Origin: Gracilibacillus boraciitolerans JCM 21714
GTDB taxonomy: Bacteria; Bacillota; Bacilli; Bacillales; Amphibacillaceae
Reading direction: 5' to 3'
Assembly (NCBI RefSeq): GCF_000521485.1
Contig: NZ_BAVS01000003.1
Span: forward strand, 96,040-160,039
Length of the DNA: 64,000 nucleotides
Positions 47,715 through 61,485 of this stretch are shown here, one piece after another (positions within the stretch are counted from its first letter, which is position 1; every line of letters starts with the position of its first letter). Position numbers and translations under genes: made by a program. Under the pieces are notes generated by a model. The model did not search any database. It was not told the DNA's origin and was given only the letters and a program-made list of their open reading frames with translations.

Positions 47715-48865
47715 ATGAAAATTACAAATATTGAAACGTTTATAGTGCCGCCGAGATGGTGTTTTTTAAAGGTAGAGACAGATGAAGGTATCACGGGATG
47801 GGGGGAGAGGCTGTAATTGAAGGTCGTGCAGCAACAGTGGAAGCAGCGGTGCTTGAATTAACCGATTATTTAATCGATCAGGACCCACTAAGAATTGAAG
47901 ATCACTGGAATGTGATGTATCGTGCAGGCTTTTACCGTGGTGGTCCCATTTTAATGAGCGCGATTGCAGGTTTGGATCAAGCGTTGTGGGATATTAAAGG
48001 GAAATACTTTAACGCACCAGTCTATCAATTGTTAGGTGGTGCTTGTCGTGATTCGATCCGGGTTTATTCATGGATTGGCGGAGATCGTCCCAGTGATGTT
48101 GGAAGTGCAGCGAAGCAGGTAGTTGATGCAGGATTTACAGCAGTGAAAATGAATGGAACAGAGGAACTGCAATATGTTGATTCCTATGAAAAAATTGATA
48201 GAGTTGTCGAACGAATTGCTTCTGTTCGAGAAGCGGTAGGAAATTATATCGGTATAGGGATTGACTTTCACGGAAGAGTTCATAAACCAATGGCTAAAAT
48301 TTTGGCAAAAGAGCTAGAGCCATACCGTCCCATGTTTATTGAAGAACCTGTGTTGCCAGAAAATAATGAGGCATTAGCAGAAATTACGAAACATACCAGT
48401 ATTCCGATTGCGACCGGAGAGCGGATGTATTCACGTTGGGATTTCAAACCATTGTTTGAGTCAGGCTATGTCGATATCATTCAACCAGATCTATCGCATG
48501 CTGGAGGGATTACGGAAGTGAAAAAAATTGCCTCGATGGCAGAAGCGTATGATATAGCCATTGCGCCTCACTGCCCATTAGGTCCAATCGCGTTAGCTGC
48601 TTGTCTTCAGGTTGATGCGACAACACATAATGCCTTTATTCAAGAGCAAAGTCTTGGGATTCATTATAACAAAGGCAGTGATTTGTTAGATTATATTACA
48701 GATAAATCGGTTTTTGATTATCATGATGGTCATGTCAAAATACCTCAAGGGCCTGGATTGGGTATCGAAATCAATGAAGAGAAAGTAAAAGAAATGGCAG
48801 CAGAAGGTCATCGCTGGCGCAATCCGGTATGGCGACATAAGGATGGTACGGTTGCAGAATGGTAG
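47715..48865 (+). CDS. dgoD: D-galactonate dehydratase (enolase superfamily), one frameshift
   Basis: Dehydrates D-galactonate to 2-keto-3-deoxygalactonate, step of the De Ley-Doudoroff route. The start [15 protein letters not shown] is typical of DgoD. The metal ligands are in [23 protein letters not shown] and [10 protein letters not shown], and the catalytic histidine in [18 protein letters not shown] six-G run at 47802 breaks the frame ([20 protein letters not shown] expected), leaving only the N-terminal 30 residues outside the main frame. Restored length is about 383 residues, as in E. coli DgoD. AAAGGATG precedes the ATG. Followed directly by kinase and aldolase genes. Confidence 0.9.
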
Positions 48866-48876
48866 GAGGGATATTA

Positions 48877-49836
48877 ATGGATGTAGTAACAATTGGAGAA
48901 AGCATGGCATTGTTTACGCCAAGCACATCAGGAAAAATGAGATATGCTTCGACTTTTTCACGGAAATTCGGTGGAGCTGAAACAAATGTGGCGATTGGAT
49001 TACATCGCTTAGGTTTTCAAACAGGCTGGATTAGCAAAGTGGGGAAAGACGAATTAGGCGAAGCGTTAGTTAACTTTATTCGTGGAGAAGGGGGGGTGGA
49101 TGTTTCCCAGGTAAAATGGGATAGCAAGGCATCCACTGGTCTCTATTTAAAAGAACTGCGAAGTGATCAGGATGTGAGGGTCTATTATTATCGATCCGGT
49201 TCAGCCGCTAGTCGTTTGACACCTGAGGATATCGATGAAAGTTATATTGCTCAGGCAAAGTATCTTCACATCACAGGTATCACCCCCCCTGCCTTAAGTC
49301 AAACATGTTATGAAACAGTCCTTCATGCCATCAAAATCGCTAAAAAACATGGTGTAAAGGTGGTTTTTGATCCGAATATTCGCGAGAAATTGTGGACTTC
49401 GAAACAAAAAGCACGCGATGTTCTATTGGAAATTGCCTCAAGAGCAGATATTGTCCTTCCAGGAATTAGTGAGGCAAAATTTTTCTTTGGTGAAAAACCG
49501 TTGGACGAATATGCTAATCTTTTTTTAGAAAATGGGTCATCTGTTGTCATCATAAAAGAAGGTAGTAAAGGGTCTCACTTTTATACGGAAACGGAAAACG
49601 GGTTTGTTCCCAGCTTTAAGGTAGAACATGTCGTTGATCCGATTGGAGCGGGTGATGGATTTGCAGCAGGTGTCATTGCTGGCTTATTGGAGGAACTCTC
49701 TTTAGAGAAAGCGATCGCACGAGCAAATGCGATCGGAGCAATGGTGACAATGATTAATGGAGATGTCGAAGGTCTTCCAGATCAGGAGGAGATCGATCGA
49801 TTCATACAGGAAGAGAAAGAGGACGTAAGTCGATAA
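48877..49836 (+). CDS. kdgK: 2-keto-3-deoxy-sugar-acid kinase (PfkB family)
   Basis: Phosphorylates 2-keto-3-deoxygluconate or -galactonate. PfkB family marks: the N-terminal GGAETNVAIGLHRLG, FDPNIREKLW, and the C-terminal DPIGAGDGFAAGVIAGLLE with the catalytic aspartate. The length of about 319 residues is typical for KdgK. G7 at 49090 and C7 at 49282 add a glycine (GEGGVDV) and a proline (ITPPALS) while keeping the frame. The start at 48877 follows AGGAGGG. In this context the galactonate-derived sugar acid is the likelier substrate, which would make it DgoK-like. Confidence 0.88.
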   Translation: MDVVTIGESMALFTPSTSGKMRYASTFSRKFGGAETNVAIGLHRLGFQTGWISKVGKDELGEALVNFIRGEGGVDVSQVKWDSKASTGLYLKELRSDQDVRVYYYRSGSAASRLTPEDIDESYIAQAKYLHITGITPPALSQTCYETVLHAIKIAKKHGVKVVFDPNIREKLWTSKQKARDVLLEIASRADIVLPGISEAKFFFGEKPLDEYANLFLENGSSVVIIKEGSKGSHFYTETENGFVPSFKVEHVVDPIGAGDGFAAGVIAGLLEELSLEKAIARANAIGAMVTMINGDVEGLPDQEEIDRFIQEEKEDVSR

Positions 49837-49855
49837 AAAGGTGGAGGGATTATAA

Positions 49856-53603
<3,748 letters not shown>

Positions 53604-53604
<1 letters not shown>

Positions 53605-53706
53605 TTTTATGGCCACTATTGGCAACTTTATGGCCACTTTTCATATCTTTATGGTCACTTTTTAGAGTTTTATGGTCACTTTTCAGAGTTTTATGGCCAC
53701 TTTTAA
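53604..53706. repeat. Short tandem repeat, five copies of TTTATGGYCACTTTT
   Basis: Five imperfect copies of a roughly 20-base unit, TTTTATGGCCACT or TTTTATGGTCACTTTT, separated by 5-8 bases (TTGGCAAC, CATATC, TAGAG, CAGAG). They start right after the lacZ stop and end at the terminator. Similar arrays occur after genes in other Bacillaceae; no function is known to me. Confidence 0.75.
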
Positions 53707-53740
53707 AAAATCCCGCTTTGATTAGCGGGGGGGATTTCTT
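53706..53740. terminator. Terminator between lacZ and nrdJ
   Basis: AAATCCCGCT / AGCGGG-GATTT stem with a TTGATT-type loop; the 3' arm contains a seven-G run where three or four would pair. It can serve the convergent genes on both sides. Confidence 0.75.
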
Positions 53741-53765
53741 GTATATATCAGATATTCATTCTTCT

Positions 53766-54883
53766 TTATAATCCACATTTTAATTGGGCACCACAGTTGG
53801 TACAGGTGTTGCATCCGCCGATGTCTTCCACATTACCTTTTCTACATACAGGGCATGTATCGCCGACTTCAGAACCAACGGACATATCTGTCTTATGGAG
53901 TTCATTAACCGTATCAAGCAAAACAACTTTCTTTTCTTCCTCTTCAAATAGTTCGGTTTGTTCCGAGCGATTATTTTCCTCTGCTTTAAGAGTTAAGACT
54001 TGTGAGTCCCGACTTCCATCTACATAAACCGTACCACCTTGGCACCGCCGTGATAGAGACGAAGATACACTTGCTCAACTTGTTCTACTTTATAGCCTTT
54101 TGGAGCATTAACCGTTTTTGAAATCGAGCTATCCACCCAGCGTTGAATTACGCATTGGTATCTGCATGCGCTTCAGGTGATAAGGTCATTGCCGTAACAA
54201 ACCATTTTGGCAAATTGTCTGGGGGCTTGATCGGGATTACGATCTAAATACTCCTGCACAATATCCGCTTTTACTTCAATAAATTTACCTAAACGACCAC
54301 TTCTGTAATAGGTGAAGGAGAAGTATGGTTCAAGGCCTGTTGACACACCTACCATCGTACCAGTTGATCCTGTTGGGGGGGCAACCGTTAACAGGTGCGA
54401 GTTGCGAATGCCGTATTTTAGCACATCTTCACGGATATCATTTGGCATTTCTTTCATATAGCCGGTAGAAATGAAGTTTTGGCGTAAGCTTTGCGTTTCT
54501 TCTTCTGTTTCGCCGACTAGAAATGGAAAGCTGCCTTTTTCTTTTGCTAATTCAATCGATGTGCGATAAGCGGTGGTCGCCATCACTTCAAATATTTGAT
54601 CCACTAATTCGTTTCCTTCTTTGGAACCATATTCTGTTTCACAATAAATTAATAAATCGTGTAGTCCCATCACACCTAAGCCGATACGACGTTCCCCCCC
54701 TAGAGCTTGCACACGATTTTCTTCTAAGAAGTATGGCGTGGAGTCAATCACGTTATCTTGCATTCGAACACCAATTTCAACGGTTTGTTTTAATTGTTTG
54801 AAATCAGGTTTTTTATTTTCTTTGTCAGCTACATTCGCTAAGTTCACTGCTGCTAAGTTACAGACAGAAAACGGAGCGAGGGG
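53766..54883 (-). CDS. nrdJ: nrdJ exon 3: C-terminal part of B12-dependent ribonucleotide reductase, three single-base indels
   Basis: Last exon of the class II ribonucleotide reductase gene, beginning PLAPFSVCNLAAVNLANVAD directly after the group II intron. It contains LGERRIGLGVMGLHDLL and VAPTGSTGTMVGVSTGLEP, then a switch to another frame near 54205 (QFAKWFVTAMTLSPEAHADT needs one A fewer), again near 54155 (ADTQCVIQRWVDSSISKTVNA needs one C more) and near 54038 (GGAKGGTVYVDGSRDSQVL needs one G more). The tail GDTCPVCRKGN and CNTCTNCGAQLKCG holds two pairs of cysteines, likely the redox/zinc tail. Net length is a whole number of codons after correction. Confidence 0.9.
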
Positions 54884-54943
54884 GTCGGGTAGAAGACGGA
54901 CGAGTTGGTATTACTACCACTTTTTCCGACCTCCCCCCCCTAC

Positions 54944-54977
54944 GAACCGTACGTGCAAGTTTCCCTGCATACGGCTC
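54944..54977 (-). ncRNA. Group II intron domain V
   Basis: A 34-base hairpin on the minus strand starting GAGCCGTATGC and ending GCACGTACGGTTC. It has the catalytic AGC near the 5' side, a two-base bulge and a GAAA loop, the standard shape of bacterial domain V. Confidence 0.93.
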
Positions 54978-55012
54978 TCTCAGTTAAATTTCATCGAGTT
55001 CTGACAAAACTC

Positions 55013-56848
55013 TTATAGCTTGTTTTTGTGCAATTTTTCGTGACACTCCTCACAAAGGACGAGTGTTTTTCGATTTCTTGATACCATCATCTCCACCCAG
55101 AATGGAGCTTTCTTGTTTATATATTTCTTTTTCAGGTCTTTTAGTTTTCTTACGTGATGTACTTCATAGTTTTTGTCTTTTTTCGCTTGTTCTGCACACT
55201 TCACATTTTTCAGCTAAGAGTCTTTTTACGATTCCATTTCTTCCGCTGTACTTGTTCGTGTTTGGAAGTAAGTCATCTTCTTGATTAGCGTTTTCGACAT
55301 AGTCATTTTTTACGAACCCATCATTATAGTACTTATAAGTTAAGTCCCTTTTCGGTGGCTCACGCTTTATGACAATCCCAATGGTTCCATCAACCTGATA
55401 TTTTTGTCTGACTTTTGCGACTGACATTCGCATTTTGACAGCTAGCGTTTTAGCTAGCTTGTTCGTTGATAATGTTTGAAGCGGTTCATTTCCACACCCA
55501 CGTTATCTGCCATTCTGTAAAAGTTATATAAACCTCTTACTTCAGCTGCGTAAATGCTTATGATTTCCGCAAGGTCTAGATTTACTAGCTCTTTGCGATG
55601 TACCGCCTTGCCTAGACGAGTGTATTTATCCAGTTTTTCCGAGATTGCCCCATTTGGTACCATTAGCCGTGGAATACCATTGACCGCTCTCGAGATGCGT
55701 CCATTTGATTTTTTAACTAAAAACGTGTTGCTATCTTGGATGTACGTTTCATATCCAAGGAATTTCACAGGTTTCTTGAAATTCGTTATAAGTGTCTTTT
55801 CCTCGCTCAACGTGAGTTTCAATTTGTTCGTTAAAAACTCGGCAACTTCTTGTTTAATCTGCTCCGTTAGTTCCTTGCTTCCAATAACTCCAATAACGAA
55901 GTCGTCCGCATAACGTACATATTTTACTCTGATGAACTCCGAATCCATTTCATTTACGACTTTATGGTTTCTTCTCTCGATTTCCAGAGCTTTATATTCC
56001 TCAATAAGCTCTTTCCTTTGTGGGGGGGAATCGCTCGGTAGTACTTCGATTTTCTTCGAGAGCCTTACCATTTTTCCATTTATTCTGTTGTAACTTGGAT
56101 TCATCTGGCGTTTTTTCTTATTCGTTTCATACTTCGGAATAAGCACTTGCTCCACGAATTCATCTAACTTGTTAAGGTATATGTTCGCCAAAATAGGGCT
56201 TATAATGCCTCCCTGTGGCGTTCCAGTATACGTTTTATGGTAAACCCAATTTTCAACGTATCCCGCCTTTAACATGCGTTTGATGAGTTCCAAAAATCTG
56301 CCGTCATGTATCTGTTCGTTAAGAATTTCGAGTAATATTTCATGATCGATATTATCGAAAAATCCTTTAATATCTCCCTCTATTACCCATTTTACGCCAG
56401 TCCATTCTCTCTTAATTTGCTTGAGAGCTGTGTGGCAACTTCTTTTTGGTCTGAATCCATGTGAATTTTTACTGAATCTAGGTTCATAAATGGCTTCAAT
56501 AATACTTCGGCTAATTTCTTGGACAACCTTATCGTAAAAGCTTGGGATTCCTAGAGGACGTTTGGAACCATCCTTTTTGGGAATGTTCACTCGTCTCACT
56601 GGCTGGAAGTGATACTTCTCTTCTTTTATCAGTTCAATTACTTCGTTGACTCTTTTAAGTCCGAAGCCGTCAATTGTTTTTTCGTCAGTCCCTTTAGTCA
56701 TGTTTCCCTCTTTAGCATACATTTTGCCATATGCTCCGAAGTAAAAGTCTGGGTTGAAAAGATTTCGATACAGTCTATCGAATTTGTAATGTTTGTCAGA
56801 ATCTGATTTCTTCTCGATGATACCCAAAATTGTTTCAGCATTTTGCAT
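55013..56848 (-). CDS. Group II intron-encoded protein: reverse transcriptase, maturase and HNH endonuclease, two frameshifts
   Basis: Intron protein of about 611 residues that helps splicing and copies the intron into new sites. Reverse transcriptase motifs: VNIPKKDGSKRPLGIPSFYD, FRPKRSCHTALKQIK, VIEGDIKGFFDNIDHEIL, TPQGGIISPILANIYL and the catalytic VRYADDFVIG. The maturase X domain follows to YNFYRMADNVGVEMNRF. A lost base near 55466 (YQRTSLAKTLAVKMRMS) leads into a basic stretch, and another break near 55205 separates CEVC from the HNH part, VHHVRKLKDLKKK and LCEECHEKLH. C7 or G7 at 56024 adds a proline (SDSPPQRK). The start at 56848 follows GAGGAGG. Intact apart from these likely errors. 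Confidence 0.9.
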
Positions 56849-57506
56849 TTCGCATACCTCCTCATTTTTCGGTATCTACTTTAACCTGCTGTCCTTCGCC
56901 AGCACCCATGATGACTTATTAGGTCGGGTGTCACGTATGCCTCCATACGTGTGTGGGCGGCTTTCCCGCTTCCGATTTACGGCAATGCCTGTTGTTTTAG
57001 GCTCCTCGGACTACTATGACAGCTCCGTTTTCCGCTAATAGATATTCAGAAATCACAGAGGACTCACTTTTAGGGCGAATCATGTATCCCATAGTCTTTC
57101 GACATTCCTAGCGGAAAATCAAAGGTTCACTATAATAATCACTGGTTCTACGTAGGCTCCCCGTTCGATCCTTATCACACTTATTGTGCTTCAGTGCTTA
57201 GGAGGATATTGTTTCGGCGAACAACCAATCGAAACAACTCAAACACGATCTCATTTTATCTGTGAGGTATGAGATCCCCCCCTGCGGTTCGGGTAAAAGA
57301 TCTAGGGTTCAGGCAGTATAGCTTTAGCCATATAGAACTTAGACTTGCAGAAGCCAGGCTTCTCACAGATTACAGCCTTCTTCCGCTTTTCCGACATGCT
57401 ATTGTCCCCAGTGGCATCTCTCCATCTGAGTAAGTCGGCTGTCTAGAGGGATATTATCCTAATCCCTCACCACTCATGGTAATGATTATTATGCTGCCTT
57501 TCGCAC

Positions 57507-58163
57507 TTGTTCACCACATGGATTTGTTGCTACTACTTTTTGTCCGTATGCTGTTGCATTGGTCTTCTTATTGGCGTTATCAATAAAAAAGATACCAGGT
57601 TCAGCAGAATATGTTGCACAAACGTTAATTAAATCCCACAGTTCCTTTGCTTTAATACGCTTGTACACTTTCACACCAAATCCGAGCTTTTCCCATTCCC
57701 GTACATCACCGAATTCATGCCAGTGGTTGTTGTAGTATTCCATTTCTTCGTCCGTGTAGTTTTCAACATCTGGGAAACGAAGATCATATTCAAGGTCCTT
57801 CTCAACGGCTTCCATAAATTCATCTGTGATACAGACTGAAATGTTTGCCCCCCCTGTTAAAAAATCAGAATTGTGAACGGAATAAGTACCACCATCTCTC
57901 AGTTCTGCTTCCGCTTTTTCAATGTTAGCATCGGTAAATCCACCTTGGCCAGGCATCTGTTTAAAATTAACGACTCCTTGATAAAGTTGTAACTCATCGT
58001 TGGAGAGAGGGGGGGTGAACTTTAATTTATCACTAGCTAATTGTCTGATGGTTTCATCTTCGGTATTTTCCATTAAATATCGTAATATTCTAGGATTTTG
58101 CATTTTAGAGATAATAAATTCAATGATATCGGGATGCCAATCGTTTAACATTATCATTTGAGC
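57507..58163 (-). CDS. nrdJ: nrdJ exon 2: central part of B12-dependent ribonucleotide reductase
   Basis: Middle exon of 657 bases, exactly 219 codons, from AQMIMLNDWHPDIIEFI to VVATNPCGEQ. It contains the conserved TYSAEPGIFFIDNANKKTN and the catalytic NPCGEQ, with the cysteine and glutamate used in radical chemistry at the active site. It is bounded by the group I intron upstream and the group II intron downstream. Runs at 57849 and 58011 add a glycine (LTGGANIS) and a proline (FTPPLSND) but keep the frame. Confidence 0.9.
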
Positions 58164-59407
58164 CTAAAAATGTTGCGTTGAGTCGTTAGCTCAACTCTCT
58201 AGGTCGCCCTGGAGATCAGACCATATCTTGTATCTATTTAATTAGATACCCTCGCGCTTCGAAAGCACTTGCTTTCTACTCTACTTCCTTCCACGAATAA
58301 CGTGTGGTTTCGATGGTCGTTGAACCTTCTCCATTTTAAAAGAGCTTGGCTGCTGATTGTCTTTTTTGACTTGTTGTTTTTGAGCATTCACGTTTACTGT
58401 TTCCAGTTGCGTTGTAGCCAACAAGTCCAATATGATGCTTTTAACATAATCAAAATTATTAATAATATCATCTTCCCAAAATCTTATAATTTTATATCCA
58501 TTATTATTAGCTAGCTCATCTTTTTCTTTATCAATTATTATTCTTTCAAGCTGCCAGTCTGCTGGATTTGGATAAAATTTTGGGTGCATGCCAATAATCC
58601 CCCATCACATTCAATTAATATATTATAGTCCTTTAAATAGAAATCAAATTGCCTATTTTCAAGAATAAATGAATAAGTATAAGCTATTTTAAATTCTTTA
58701 AGAAATACTTCCATAAGTATTTCTATTTTAGTTTTACGAAACACTTTGTTTTCCATCTGTTTTAAAGTTGATTTTCTAATTTTTTTAATAACCTCTTGGC
58801 TATATATCCCAGTTTTTCCACTATTCCATGAAGGAGTATGGTTTTTCTTTCGAGTCATTGCGGTTTTTGAAATAATTTTTGTGAAATGTTCATCTTTTTG
58901 TTGCTTGCTCATAGATTTATGCCAGTTGTAAGTACTATTAGATCGAAGTTGATTTTCACAATATTTACTACAAGTTTTTGTTGCTCTATGTGGTCTAACC
59001 GTTGTGTCAAATTTTTTTCCACAAACATGGCATATATTAGGTTTAGCCTTATTTCGGCTTGCGCAAGCATTAGAACAGAATTTTTTTGGTTTACCTCTGT
59101 ATAATTTCACTTTATTTTCACAAAGTTCATAAGAGCAATTTAATTCATCAGAACTATAGTAATAACTAATTAAATATTCATTTAAGGAAATATGATGTTG
59201 AATTTTTAAATGTAATGTGAAGCGTCCTTGTTTGTTATGAGATATTGTAAAGTTACAAATTTTACATGTTTGATTATATTTTGCATCATAAAGCCTCATG
59301 TTTATCCCCTCCATTAACAATTTGGGTCGAGGTAACTTCACTTAGCTTTTAAAGAGTTCCCAGCAATTCACGAGGTTTATTTATAGACGAGGCACTCCAA
59401 CCTGTTT
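58164..59407 (-). mobile_element. Group I intron with homing endonuclease gene, inserted in nrdJ
   Basis: Insertion of 1244 bases on the minus strand. Removing it joins CGTGGT to GCTCAAATG, restoring GGSRRG-AQMIMLND. The upstream exon ends in T and the insertion ends in G, as group I splicing requires. Core-like segments are AATTGCTGGGAACTC near the 5' end (P element) and ACAAGATATGGTCTGA near the 3' end (S element). The endonuclease gene occupies most of the interior. The subgroup and exact helices were not worked out. Confidence 0.82.
58281..59299 (-). CDS. Intron-encoded homing endonuclease, EDxHD/Vsr-like with zinc fingers, frameshifted
   Basis: Site-specific endonuclease that spreads its intron. 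The N-terminal third has three cysteine-rich zinc-finger-like units (CKICNFTISHNKQG, CSYELCENKV with CSNAC, CHVCGKKFD with CSKYC). A DNA-binding NUMOD3-like piece follows (HTPSWNSGKTGIYSQEVIKK). The nuclease domain has KIEILMEVFLKEFKIAY, RQFDFYLKDYNILIECDG-DYWHA and GYKIIRFWEDDI, the Vsr-like EDxHD arrangement known from phage group I introns such as I-Bth0305I. A five-C run at about 58600 and a further two-base loss near 58589 break the frame. The ATG at 59299 follows GGAGGGG. Restored length is about 340 residues. Confidence 0.82.
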
Positions 59408-60203
59408 ACCACGTCTTGATCCACCCTGTTCCACTAAATGCGTTAATTTGGCAATGTCATCTAACCAGGAAACGGAACCGGAAGATTTACCGTTTACTCC
59501 TCTTGCTAATGCATTACGAGGGCGCAATGTAGAACCGTTTGTACCAACACCACCACCGCGGGACATGATTTCCATTACCTGCTTACGATGGTCACTAATA
59601 CCCTCACGTGAATCACGGACAAAAGGCATCACATAACAATTAAAATAGGTGACATCCGTATTAGAACCAGCACCATATAATACCCCGGCCAGCTGGAATG
59701 AAATTCAAACTGGATAATTCCTGATAAAAGTTTTGATACCATTGCTTTTGTTTTTCTTCTGTTGACTCCACTTCAGCAAGTCCTGTTGCGTTACGTTTTG
59801 CAATTTGTTCATAATACACTTCCAAAGGCTTATCGATAATGCTTAAAGGACGTTCAATTATCCCGGTTTCACGCTCTTCTTCTTTTTCTAATACATGAAC
59901 AAAGCTTTCTTCCACTTGAATGTGGGCTTTCCGTCGTTCTTCATCAATATCAATAATGAAGCCTGTCCCTCTTGCAGGGAACTTCGGATCTTCCTTGATC
60001 GTCAGTACGACAAAGTCTCCTGCTTTTAATGTCTTTTTCTCTGTGTCTTTAAATGCATAGCGGTCGAGCATGACGAGTCTCGATACCCCTTTATGAGTGG
60101 TTTTCATATCGGGTGTTATCGGATAGACTTGTGGAAATACGTTAATATCTTTATTCAATTGTTCCACATTAATCGCCAATGACCGCTCTTTGGTTGATTG
60201 CAT
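59408..60203 (-). CDS. nrdJ: nrdJ exon 1: N-terminal part of B12-dependent ribonucleotide reductase, one frameshift
   Basis: First exon of adenosylcobalamin-dependent (class II) ribonucleotide reductase, which makes deoxyribonucleotides without oxygen or a second subunit. ATG at 60203 has AAAGGAGG 7 bases upstream. The exon reads MQSTKERSLAINVEQLNKD through FIPAGRVLYGAGSNTDVTYF, then MSRGGGVGTNGSTLRPRNA and LVEQGGSRRG. One extra G near 59686 breaks the frame (PAGR-VLYGAG expected). The three exons together give about 857 codons, normal for this family. No cobalamin riboswitch was seen upstream. The gene is read as 53766-60203 on the minus strand with two introns. Confidence 0.9.
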
Positions 60204-60338
60204 CTAGTAGCCTCCTTTTATCAATATGAACAGTAAATTATCCTAATAGTTAATCCTTTTTAGCTTATCAGAAACGGCATCTTTATTCAATATATTGTGA
60301 TGTAAAAAAAGTTTCCATACTATATATTGTATAAAGCG

Positions 60339-60378
60339 CAGAAAAGCACTCTCCGTTAGAAGAAGAGTGCTTTTCTAT
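60339..60378 (-). terminator. Terminator of the gal operon
   Basis: AGAAAAGCACTCT and AGAGTGCTTTTCT form a 13-base stem around a short loop, with T-rich sequence following on the minus strand. It separates galM from nrdJ; the 160 bases between it and the nrdJ start should hold the nrdJ promoter. Confidence 0.85.
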
Positions 60379-60410
60379 TATAAATATTATTCCATCATAA
60401 ACCAAGAAAA

Positions 60411-61465
60411 CTATTTAATGGTATCAAAAGTAAATGTCGTTTTAGTAAAATAAGTTTCGTCTTTATCTAACCAGACGGATGGAAAACCATCATGGTGAAT
60501 CGAAGCAGGGGGGGAGCCTTGTGTTTCTAAGCAGAGGCCCAAATATCTTGCTGATTCCCGCTCGCGAAGATGTAATCCTTCTGGTAGATTATTGGATGTA
60601 TACATGACGACACCTGGTTGATCGGTCATTACGGTAAGTCGTCTTCCACTTGTCTGATCCTGAACAATCACACTTTCTTTTTTACTGTGGTCAAAAATAA
60701 AGTAATGATCATAGCCATGATTAGCGATTAGATTTTGTTTGAAGTCTGATGTAACTCCATCTTTCATTGGGCGGCCTTTTCGAAAATCGTAGACCGTATC
60801 ATCAACATCCAGGATTTTTCCGGTTGGAATTAACTGTTCATCTAATTCTACAAATTTACTACTATCTAATGTAATGTCATGCTCCTGGATATCAGATTTT
60901 AAATTTCCGCTTAAGTTAAAGTAGGAATGATTAGTGCTGGTTAAAACGGTCTTTTGATCTGCTACACCATCATAGGTAATCGTAAACGCATTGTCATTAT
61001 TCAGTGTATACGTAACCGTCATGCGCAGGTTGCCAGGATAACCATTTTCTCCATCCTCACTTAGAAGGGTAAGGGTTAAGCCGACTTCGTCATTATTTTC
61101 AAAAGGAACAACTGTCCAAAAAGATTTATGAAAACCGGGTTCGCCCCCCCGTGTAAATGATTTTCACCATCATTTTGAGGTAGGGTATAGGTCTTCCCGT
61201 CGATTTCAAATTGTGATTTTTCAATGCGGCCGGCAACGCGCCCGATCAATGCCCCCCCAAAGTAGCCCGGGTTTTCAAGGTAGTCCTGATAATTTTCAAA
61301 ACCAACTACAACGTTTTCGAGCTTTCCATCACGGTCTGGAGCTAAAATCTTTGTAATAATGCCACCGAAATCAAGTATAGAGATTGCCATACCATTGTTA
61401 TTCACCAGGGTGAATTCCTTCCAGTGCTGATCTTGTACTTCTATAACGTCTGTTTTTATGTCCAT
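60411..61465 (-). CDS. galM: Aldose 1-epimerase (galactose mutarotase) GalM, one frameshift
   Basis: Interconverts alpha and beta galactose, first step of the Leloir route after beta-galactosidase. Catalytic histidines are in LTSTNHSYFNLSG and GYDHYFIFD, the glutamate in LGLCLETQGSP. A seven-C run at 61145 breaks the frame (HLHGG-EPGFHKSFWTVVPF needs two G fewer). Runs at 61253 and 60509 add a glycine (YFGGALIG) and a proline (GSPPASIH). The start at 61465 (MDIKTDVI) follows GAGGAG. Restored length is about 347 residues. It follows galT by 20 bases. Confidence 0.9.
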
Positions 61466-61485
61466 CTCGTTATCTCCTCTACTTA

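Larger units (their letters stand above)
54884..57506 (-). mobile_element. Group II intron with reverse transcriptase, inserted in nrdJ
   Basis: Mobile self-splicing element of 2623 bases on the minus strand. The 5' end GTGCGA fits the GUGYG consensus and follows exon sequence ending in NPCGEQ. Near the 3' end lies a full domain V (54944-54977), then a domain VI-like hairpin rich in G, and the last bases are AC. Removing it joins GAACAA to CCCCTCGCT, giving NPCGEQ-PLAPFSVCN, exactly the conserved nrdJ sequence. It contains one open reading frame for a multi-domain protein. Several hundred bases between the intron start and the protein gene (56849-57506) are structured RNA domains and carry no gene. 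Confidence 0.92.

Noticed and set aside
53797..54027. Reading frame opposite the nrdJ 3' end
   Set aside because: It is the complement of the conserved cysteine-rich NrdJ tail and lacks a ribosome binding site.
58164..59407. Intein in nrdJ instead of a group I intron
   Set aside because: The insertion has in-frame stop codons near its start, its own ribosome binding site for the endonuclease, and no intein block motifs, while exon-end T and intron-end G fit group I splicing.
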